DNA of 64,000 nt, from the NCBI GenBank assembly GCA_949361645.1, contig OX442429.1, forward strand, positions 3,637,147 through 3,701,146. Direction: 5' to 3'. This stretch comes from Spongilla lacustris (Eukaryota; Porifera; Demospongiae; Spongillida; Spongillidae). The position numbers and the translations under genes were made by a program. This document shows, piece by piece, positions 53,508-61,825 of the stretch (position 1 is its first letter; every line of letters begins with the position of its first letter). The notes under the pieces were generated by a model. That model was given only the letters and a program-made list of their open reading frames with translations. It searched no databases and was not told the origin of the DNA.

Positions 53508-54958
53508 AGTGCTTCTCACAAAGAGAGGGAAAAATGGAAATGTCTTGTTTTTTAGCCATAACTCTGTAACCAAACATGATGTTGAAACACCAATTACATT
53601 TTTGGAATCAGCATGTATTTTTGCATCATCCTATGAATTTATGTTGTATCACGTGATGTATTTTCGTTTCAGGACCGCAACAAGTAACATAGGGTTAAAA
53701 CTACATTTTTTGTTTATAACTCATGAATGCAATGGAGTTAATGCTTCAAATTTACAACACAACTGCACCATCATAGTCTGCATGTCCATGAGCAGTTTGA
53801 TCGTTGCACACCCTCTTATTATAGAGATCGGTTCAAGATTATAAAAATTTGAAGGTCGGTAGTGGTTAAGGAAAAAACTTCAGAAAACTTCCGAGGTAAG
53901 GTTTGATTTTTTGTTGGTTACATTGCAAAGTCCCTGTAGTTAATATATGGAACATTGTACTCTTATCCTTCATTGCGATCGTAAGTTGCAATTTGCCAAA
54001 GTTCAAAATTCCATTATCGGATAGAAATTTTGATTATTGATGACATATCAAAACATGATGTCATTATAGTGATGACGCGTTGTTGTGATTTGTCGAGAAT
54101 AACTCTTAAACTGTATTAGTAAAGAATGCCTGTTCTACAAATTTGTGTTCTCAACAGGCGAGCCAGAGTTGGCTACCCCTTGCTCGACCGCTCTTGTACA
54201 ACCACAGTAACGCCTTCTACCTCCTAACTTCTTCGCTATCTATTTCTGGTACCCCCAGATACATGTGTGTATGTAAAAGGTAGGTTCTGGAAAGAACAAG
54301 TACCAGAAACAGAATCACAGAAGACTTGGAAACTGCATGCGCCAGAAGCCATTGCGTTATTATTACGATACATGTAATCAGTTGTGACGTCAAAGTGGAC
54401 GATAATACCTTAACGTATACGGAAAAACGTTAAAATTTCTATCCGATAATGGAGTTTTTAACTTTGGCAAATTGCAACTTACGATCGCAATGACGGATAA
54501 TCTTACAATATTTCATATATTAACTACAGGGACTTTTCAATGTAATGAACAAAGAATTAAACCTTACCTCGGAACTTTTCTGAAGTTTTTTCCTTAACCG
54601 CTACCCACCTTCAATTTTTTACAATCTTGAACCGATCTCCATAACTAGAGGGCGTATAATGATCAAACTGCTCATGGACATGCAGACTATGATGGTGCAG
54701 TTGCTGTGTAAATTTGAAGCATTAACTCCATTGCATTCATGAGTTATAAACAAAAAATGTTGTTTTAACCCTATGTTACTTGTTGTGGTCCTGAAACGAA
54801 AACACATCACGTGATGCAACATTAATTCACAGAATGATGCAAAAATACATGCTGATTCCAAAAATGTAATTGTTTTTTCCACACCATGTTTTGTTACAGA
54901 GTTATGGCTAAAAGAACAGGACATTCTCATTTTTCTCTCTCTTTGTGAGAAGCACTGT
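53508..54958. mobile_element. Foldback element with inverted arms of about 530 bp, mariner-like ends
   Basis: CAGTGCTTCTCACAAAGAGA at 53,508 and its inverse ending at about 54,958 define the ends, each flanked by TA, the Tc1/mariner target. The arms 53,508-54,035 and 54,430-54,958 match over nearly their whole length. As a result both strands carry similar frames: HNSVTKHDVETPITFLESAC on the plus strand and HNSVTKHGVEKTITFLESAC on the minus strand, with ECNGVNASN and CMSMSSL. The loop of about 395 bp has no transposase motif. Open frames in the arms (about 120 codons) are conserved between arms only because the arms are copies. Confidence 0.85.
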
Positions 54959-54959
54959 A

Positions 54960-56560
54960 AACTGTCACTCTTTCCTCTCTCCCCACACTTCACAGTAGTA
55001 GATCAGCTAGGGAACTAGACAAGTGTGCGTTCACTGAAGCCCCACTCCTCTCGTCCAAGCCCCCTATCACCCAGCTGACAGAATGGTTCAAACAGCTGTT
55101 TACGTGCATCAAGTCGATAGGAGACTCTGACTTCTGTCTGCTGAACAGGACATAGCCACCCACACCACCACTGGACATGACAGAGCTGGACCTCAGGGCT
55201 CCCAACAGCTCCAGACATCTCTGCAGCTGAGATGACCTGCTGCACTATTGCAAGCTTGGCCTCACCCCTAAGGAGGTGGTGGAGGTGGCCATGAAGCTAT
55301 AGGTGCTGAAGGATAGAGGACCTGTGAATGATGTGAGTGTTAGCTAAAGGAAAGGGTGAATGATGGGGAACATTGGTCATGATACTTAATTGTATGTTCA
55401 GATGCTCATCCATATTTAATAGTCGCATGATCACAAGAGAAAGGAATGTGATCATGTGACAGTTTCCATGGCTTCCTTCATCAGGTTGCTCACATGACCA
55501 TAGTTAGGGAGACCTCTTCTCTGAGCAAGACTTGGCCGGCCTGCAAAATGCCAAAGAAGAGTCAGCTCTATGTGCTGAAGGCTCTGGGCATCAACCTGAG
55601 GATAGAGGACCTGTTTGATGAGGAGGGTCTGCTACTGGCCAAGTACCAAGGGTAGGGGGAGGAGGAGGGAAGGAGTCTGTAGGAGACGATGTGTATTTCT
55701 TGTATGACAGGGAAACAGGTTAGCTGTAGCTGAAAGAGGGTGGGAATGACAGAGGAAAAGTAGGAGTGTGTGATTAGTAGTGTAATGTTCACTGAGGTCG
55801 TCATGATATGGTCATGTGATGGTTTATATGGCTTCTTTCAGCAGGTGGCTCACATTACCACAGAGGGAGACAACTTCTCAGACTGATCAATAGTTGGCCG
55901 ACCTTCAAAAGGACAAAGAACGTATCCTGGCGAGGAGGAGGAGGGTCAGACACCATTCACTATTCAGGTATGTGCATGCACTGTACATGTGGTAGCCATG
56001 CAATGAACATTCACTGGCTGGCTTAGGGTAGATTTTCATCAGGATGGCTTACAGTAGATACATGTACAATGTCATCAGGTGGTTTAGAGTACATTTTCAT
56101 CAAGGTGGCTTTAAACCTTACACACGCTCTCTCCCCAACAGCACCGGGAGGACGTGGAGATGCTCAATGTGACGGGGGACCTCCTTGATCCTACTCTGAG
56201 AATGTGGATGGCTGCAAATAGTGTCCCCCAAAATATACTGGGCCACATCTATGGAGGAACTGGAAAACACCGTGCTAGACTCCCAAGATGAGGGTGATTA
56301 CTCTCCCACTTCTCTCATGACCTCCATCACACCATGCCTGGATGGAGGAGTGTTACATCTTGGGAAGCCTGGATCCTACCGTGGTATGTTTTGAGGGTGA
56401 GTTTTTCCCCATCTGTACACATACATGTACATGTACACACATGCTATACACTTACACTGTACACATATGCACACATGCTGCACAAACACACACATGCACA
56501 CATGCACACATGTTGTACACATGCACACATGTTGTACACATAGACACATGTTGTGCACAT
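54960..56560 (+). pseudogene. Degenerate exon repeat family, copy 10
   Basis: In order: a piece with ITQLTEWFKQLFTCIKSIGD (about 55,067-55,125), DMTELDLRAPNSS, KLGLTPKEVVEVAMKL then a stop, KALGINLRIEDLFDEEGLLL (55,575-55,640), DDVYFLYDRETG, a piece reading HREDVEMLNVTGDLLDPTLR and MWMAANSVPQNILGHIYGGT (about 56,140-56,270), and EECYILGSLDPTVVCFEGE (about 56,345-56,405). A CACACATGCACA microsatellite follows at 56,420-56,550. Several pieces keep more of the frame than the 44-kb copies, so they are useful for reconstructing the family. Function unknown. Confidence 0.45.
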
Positions 56561-56570
56561 ACAGTGCCGT

Positions 56571-56885
56571 CCACCCATAAGTTCACACTCGCTCGCGCTT
56601 GTGTGCGAGTCGAGCGCGTGTCGCGCGCGAGTCAATTAGCGAGTGCAATTAGCCCTCGATACGCGCGCTGTTGCGAGCGTCACTCAAATACCTATTTACG
56701 GCATTGCTACAGATGATTACGTTAGTTTCAAGCTATTAATAGTATATGTTTTTGTTCCAGCTGTTTTGCTTTGAGTTAAGGCGCGCGAGTCATTATTGCA
56801 CTCGATCGAGTCACGCGTGAGTCGAGCGCGTGTCGAGTGCAAGTCGAGCGCGCGCGAGTGTGAACTTGTGGGTGGACGGCACTGT
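56571..56885. mobile_element. Complete mariner-type MITE with long CG-rich inverted ends
   Basis: TACAGTGCCGTCCACCCATA at 56,570 and GGGTGGACGGCACTGTA ending at 56,886 are inverted, with arms of about 35 bp that include AAGTTCACACTCGC. TA flanks both ends. The interior is built from GCGAGTCGAGCGCGTGTCGC-type steps, unlike the AT-rich surroundings, with ATTTACGGCATTGCTACAG in the middle. Partial relatives are at 27,711, 35,228 and 51,499. Confidence 0.85.
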
Positions 56886-57289
56886 ACAATGTAGACACAT
56901 GGACTACACCTGTAGAAATGATAGAAGTATGGTTTTTCCCCATCACCACAGAGCTTTTCTGATATGAGCAGACTTTCACTGTCTCCCTGAACAGCCTCTG
57001 TGCTACTGGATCAATTTTGTGGTGCGATAGACCTTGCAAACCCATCCCCAGGTCTGTACATGTTGTTATATGTTGAACATGTATAATCAATGTAAATGCA
57101 TGTATATCATGTCATTTGCAGAGGATAGATTACTTCATCTAAATTCATGATTTTAAAGTCATATGATGTTCTTGAGGTGATATCAGTTTCACTACCACCT
57201 CATACATTGTACATTCATTATGTAGTTACATACATTGACTCGCATAGTGTACTACATGTACATGCATGCTTTACTGTAATTCAGTTGGG
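56886..57289. other. No gene recognised
   Basis: The first part resembles the 26,600 region (CTCTGTGTGCTACTGGA-like sequence at about 56,995) and is probably more of the degenerate family. The remainder is AT-rich with ACATGTACATG runs. Confidence 0.35.
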
Positions 57290-58735
57290 GGAATGGTGAG
57301 CTCTGTTAGTGCATGTATAAATGCCTGAGACATCCTCCTCCCCACCCTCCTCTATATTAAGGATATGATCAGAATAAGGAGGTCAGCTAATGACAGGTTG
57401 AATGGCCATGCCCATGGAGAGGGTCACATATGGAGAAGTTGAGCCCTAGGCTGAGTTGTTCATTGGACCACTGCTCTTTGGTGGAGTTTTGAGTCATCTA
57501 ACCATCATGACCATGACAAGGTGTGTATTGGTGGTGACATTTATGGGTTAGAGGTTGTACATGTATGTGTATTGTTGGCGTTTGTATTAGGAATATAGGT
57601 ATTTCATTGCATTTCTGCTATCTGGCACTCTTTCCTTCCCCCAGACTACACTCCCACACCTCAAAGCAGTAGATCACCTAGGCAAACAGGACATGTGTGC
57701 AGTCATTGCAGCCCCACCCATCTCCTCCAAGTCCCCTATCACCCAGCTGATGGAATGGTCCAAACTGCTGTTCAAGTGCATCAAACTGATAGGGGACCCT
57801 GTCTTCTGTCTGAACAGGACGTAGCCACCCACAACACCACTGGACATGACAGAGTTGGACCTCGGGCTCCCAACAGCTCAAGAATCCTCAGATAACCTGC
57901 TGCACTATCGCAAGCTTGGCCTCACCCCTAAGGAGGTGGTGGAGGTGGCCATGAAACTCTAGGGCTGAAGGCTCTGGGCACCAACCTGAGGATAGAGGAC
58001 CTGTGAATGACGTGAGTGTCAGCTGAAAGAAAGGGTCAATAACAGGGAACATTGGGTCAATGATATGTTAAGATGTTCATCCATATATACATGTAATAGT
58101 CGCATGATCACATGATCACAAGAGAAAGGAATGTGATCATATGACAGTTTCCATGGCTTCCTTCATTAGGTTGCTCACATGACCATAGTTAGTAAGACCT
58201 CTTCTCTAAGCAAGACTTGGCCGGCCTGCAAGATACCAAAGAAGAGTCAGCTCTATGTGCTGAAGGCTCCGGGCATCAATCTGAGAATAGAGGACCTGTT
58301 TGATGAGGAGGGTCTGCTGCTGGCCAAGTACCAAGACCTCCTAAGGGTAGGGGGAGGGAAGAGTCTGTAGGAGACGATGTGTATTTCTTGTATGACTAGG
58401 GAACAGGTTACAGTGTAACAATCGCTGAAAGAGGGTGGGAATGAAGGGAACAGTAGGAGTGTGTGATTAGTAGTGTAGAGCTCACTGAGGTCATCATGAT
58501 ATGGTCAGATGCTAATCTATTATAACATGGCTAGTCAGCATGATCACATGATCTCATTCAAAAGGAAAGGATGTAATCATGTGATGGTTTTCATGGCTTC
58601 CTTCATCAGGTGGCTCACATTACCACAGAGGGAGACAACTTCTCAGACTGAGCAAGAGTTGGCCGAACTTCAAAAGGCCAACAAACGTATCCTGAAGAGG
58701 CAGTGTTAGGAGGGTCAGACACCAATCAGTAGGGT
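57290..58735 (+). pseudogene. Degenerate exon repeat family, copy 11
   Basis: LMEWSKLLFKCIKLIGDPVF (about 57,748-57,808), a break, DMTELDLGLPTAQESSDNLL (about 57,845-57,900), KLGLTPKEVVEVAMKL then a stop, SSLSKTWPACKIPKKSQLYV and INLRIEDLFDEEGLLLAKYQ (58,200-58,340), and finally EQELAELQKANKRILKRQ (58,647-58,705). The last piece predicts a short amphipathic helix. Spacers carry GATCACATGATCACA palindromic steps seen in every copy. No domain family was recognised. Confidence 0.45.
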
Positions 58736-59033
58736 CATTTGAGCATGAATTCTGTTCTGCCCATACCACAACCACAGCTCCATAGATTAGGTAACATTCA
58801 GTGTGGGTATGAAAAGACATGTGGAGATGATAGGTTGGATGGTGAGGGTGTGGAGTGAGATTAGGTGGTTGGGGTGTGTAGCTGTAGGAGTGGAGGACTA
58901 GGTGCTGAGCCTTTACAGATACAATGCATTCTGGTGAGGTTGTGTATTTGCTCTCAAATTGCCATGGTAAGAGGTATGGCTATGAGAGCATTGCGCTGGT
59001 TGAACATTAAAATATAGTACTTGGTAGTAATCT
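58736..59033. other. No gene recognised
   Basis: GGAGGACTAGGTGCTGAGCC and TTTACAGATACAATGCATT (58,890-58,930) recur from 35,468-35,505. Nothing else is identifiable. Confidence 0.4.
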
Positions 59034-59781
59034 ACAGTAGCAGTCATAAAAAAGTTTCCGTAACGTTGCCGTACCGTGCCGTGCAATGACCGGGCCATAA
59101 CCGTCCGGTCGCTGTTTTATAACGTAACGTTAATCGCGCGAGCATCACCTTGAGTGTTAAAACACTCGACGCTATAGAAACGGCCGTAGGTATGCAAGTC
59201 ACGCCCCTAAGCCTAAATTAACCCTCGATCGATGTAATTCATTCTATACACGTGCGGTCGTAAAGATGGTGTTCTCGTCGTACAAGAAGCTACGTATTCT
59301 GTACTATTTCCTAAAATGATTGAACCCTCTAGCAATAGAGAAGTGTCTTATGGAAGAGGGCATGAAGGCTTCCAGGCAAGGCATCCTGAAGTTTATCAAA
59401 CGGTACAAGGCTACGGGGTCTATTGGCAGACAGCCAGGAAGTGGTAGAAGATCTAAGATTACACCCGAGATTATGAAGATCGTTGATGAGCAATGCTTCC
59501 CAGCTACATGCACTTCTGTTTTTTTGTGGGCACTATGTGTCATGAAGAACGGTACTGCGCTGTAGAAGCGCTTTAGGCTGGACGTTCAGTGGGAGCGCGT
59601 ACTGCCAACTCATACGGGACCAGAACAAACTTAAGAGGTTAGAATGGGCAAATGCAGTTTTGCATGAAGCTCAAAATGGCTTTAAAGACGTGATATGGAC
59701 CAATGTGTGTACTGTGCAGCTGGAGACTCATCGTAGGTTCTGTTGCCACAAGCGCGGTCAACAACCAAGGAACAAACCTAG

Positions 59782-59853
59782 GTAAGATATTGATGTTGGG
59801 AAAATAGTTCATGTACATGTTTCACTTGTTCTTTTTTTTTTTTTTTACTGTAG
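59782..59853 (+). other. Short GT-AG intron in the mariner transposase
   Basis: The interval begins AG|GTAAGA and ends in a long T tract, ACTGTAG|A. Removing it restores the frame from NKPR to [10 protein letters not shown], a region that is continuous in intron-less mariner transposases. Seen directly: donor, pyrimidine tract, acceptor, phase. Use as an intron is inferred. Confidence 0.65.
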
Positions 59854-60140
59854 ACCCAAACACCCTATTAAAGTACACGTATGGGCTGGTATCAGCAAAA
59901 GTGGAGCTACATCTATATGTATATTTGAGGGCATCATAAATTCTGCCTTCTACATGGAAATATTGAAGCAGGGGTTAATTCCATTCCTTAGAGCTGTATA
60001 CCCGACAGGCCACCGTTTTATGCAGGACAACGATCCTAAGCACACGTCACAGCAATTTATAGATGACAGTGGTATCAACTGGTGGAGAACGCAACCAGAG
60101 TCTCCTGACTGCAACCCCATTGAAAACCTCTGGCATGAAC

Positions 60141-60780
60141 TTAACTCTTTGAGAGTCAACACGGATAACGTAGTTAATTGATTATTTGCCAGTAATGTTT
60201 TTAATTTTAGCTGCCCGTACGGCTGTAGCTTAGTAGTCGCTGTTCTCGAAGAATCTCGCGGTTAGCCTCCTTAAAAAGATACTATCTATGATAGAAGAGG
60301 GTTTTATGATGTTTGTTATGATATATGGTGTACTAGCTTGAAAACAATCGGCAGCTAACAAGACCCGATTTAGGTCGAGCGAAGTGGGCAGGGATTCGAA
60401 GCCGTATATTACGCATACTACGAAGCAGTCGATAAAAACACCATAGTTCTATCCCTTGTTGTTACATCTAACGTCCAGACGTTTTAAAAAGCTTCGCTCG
60501 CCCATGTTTTAGTAGAAAAGGCGGGTGCTAATTCGAAGCTGCTGGTGACGATAGAGCCGCCATTACGTGTACACCTGCAGCTGTTCGTTCCCGCTTTCCT
60601 TTCAATTAAAAACCAACGCTCCGGTCATAGCTCTATGCCACTAGGGCTTATTGGTACACGGAGCGTGTAACTGTGCGACACAGACTGGTTTTCTATATGT
60701 GTGCATATATACATGCACTTGGCAGTTAACGCGAATTAAATTTTAGTATATATATATGCACTTGGCGGTCAAAGAGTTAA
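60141..60780. mobile_element. TTAA-flanked insertion (piggyBac-type non-autonomous element)
   Basis: TTAA at 60,141-60,144 and 60,777-60,780 flank a 632-bp insert whose ends are CTCTTTGA and TCAAAGAG. Removing the insert and one TTAA joins ...WHEL to KEYKRREV in frame within the mariner transposase. The interior has no transposase. Inner sequence includes a second ACATGCACTTGGCAGTTAA near 60,711, similar to GCACTTGGCGGTCAAAGAG at the end, and GTTTTAAAAAGCTTCG. TTAA is the piggyBac target. Confidence 0.85.
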
Positions 60781-61025
60781 GGAGTATAAGCGACGTGAAG
60801 TGAAGCCAAGGACAAAGGACGAGCTGATTGAAGGGATTCAAGACTTCTGGAAGACAGTAGATGTTGAAAAATGCCGCAGATACATTGGACACCTGCGGAA
60901 CGTAATACCAAAAGTTATTGAACTTAATGGTGCTGCAACTGGGTATTGATGACAACAATGCTGTAATTTGTTACATGTACATGTATGTATGTATGAATAA
61001 CAATATTGGCAGTGGTTATAGACAA

Positions 61026-61265
61026 TGGTTAGAGGCAGTGGTGATGGAGTTAACTTGTACATATAGGTCTGGGTGGGGTGTTTGCCCGGACATAACAATG
61101 TTTAGAGGCAGTGGTGATGGGGTTAACTAGTAGGTCTGGGTGGGGTGTTTGCCCGGACATAACAATGTTTAGAGGCAGTGGTGATGGGGTTAACTTGTAC
61201 ATGCAGGTCTGGGTGGGGTGTTTGTTTGGACATAACAATGGTTAGAGGCAGTGGTGATGGAGTTA
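61026..61265. repeat. Tandem repeat, unit 67-73 bp, about 3.4 copies
   Basis: AGAGGCAGTGGTGATGG starts at 61,031, 61,104, 61,171 and 61,244. Each unit holds GTTAACTTGTACAT, AGGTCTGGGTGGGGTGTTTG and GGACATAACAATG. It lies just after the mariner stop codon. Confidence 0.9.
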
Positions 61266-61743
61266 AGATTGTTGGCTTATATATATTTATATGTGTATGT
61301 ACTTGTTTGTATGTAGGTACATACGTAGCAAGAACTGATGTAATGAAATGATGCACTAGACCATACAATAAAAATAAATTACCAGCATAGTTCGTGTGTG
61401 ACTTTCACTGCAGACGTTTGCACGACTGCTGCACAGCAGTCACACACTTACTCCATATCAGTTCAAATTCCTGTGGGCAGCGATGGAACTATGGAAACTG
61501 CTTGAACATTACCATCTTTAACTGTTTCATTTCAGCAGTTGGAAGTGCGTTAAGATGGCTGTTCCCAAAAGGTGTGCATTTCTTCATCACATCTTCTCCA
61601 AATATTGCTTCCCTGGCCAATACTTGGGCCAATGTTGTGCCAGCTTTTGTAATAGTATAGGCCAAAATCACTTTATTCCAAAGTGTGCCCCCCTCTGCAT
61701 GCGCATGCACCAACATACACAAATATACACAACTATACATATA
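61266..61743. other. Probable LTR and flank of the right-end gypsy element
   Basis: On the minus strand, sequence from 61,756 leftward begins TGTGGAATAAACC after a purine tract and contains GGAATAAAGTGATTTTGG, a polyadenylation-like site. The inner end of the LTR cannot be fixed because the other LTR lies outside the window. Open frames here are short. Confidence 0.4.
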
Positions 61744-61756
61744 GGTTTATTCCACA

Positions 61757-61767
61757 TCTCCCTTTCT
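61757..61767 (-). other. Polypurine tract of the gypsy element
   Basis: On the minus strand AGAAAGGGAGA directly precedes TGTGG, the expected start of the 3' LTR. It lies about 60 bp after the last pol-like stop codon, the usual place for the plus-strand primer. Confidence 0.55.
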
Positions 61768-61825
61768 AGGGATATGGATAAAAATCTATCAGGTGGTCGG
61801 ATCACAGTTCCTGTTTGTGATCTGG

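Larger units (their letters stand above)
59034..60949 (+). pseudogene. Tc1/mariner transposase pseudogene with a 72-bp intron
   Basis: A start at 59,266 (MVFSSYKKLRILYY) is cut by a TGA at 59,318. The helix-turn-helix region follows: EKCLMEEGMKASRQGILKFI and SIGRQPGSGRRSKITPEIMK. After frameshifts at about 59,490-59,600 the frame reads LEWANAVLHEAQNGFKDVIW then TNVCTVQLE, where Asn replaces the usual first catalytic Asp of WTDE. A GT-AG interval at 59,782-59,853 splits the frame at [16 protein letters not shown] and splices in phase. The catalytic segment continues [14 protein letters not shown] (second Asp) and [14 protein letters not shown] (third). The C-terminus resumes at 60,781 (EYKRREVKPRTKDELIEGIQ to ELNGAATGY) after an inserted element. 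Upstream, AGTAGCAGTCATAAAAAAG could be the left terminal repeat; no right one is seen. Confidence 0.85.

Noticed and set aside
53473..54993. Two related protein genes facing each other
   Set aside because: They are the two arms of one inverted-repeat element, so their similarity reflects the palindrome and not two genes.
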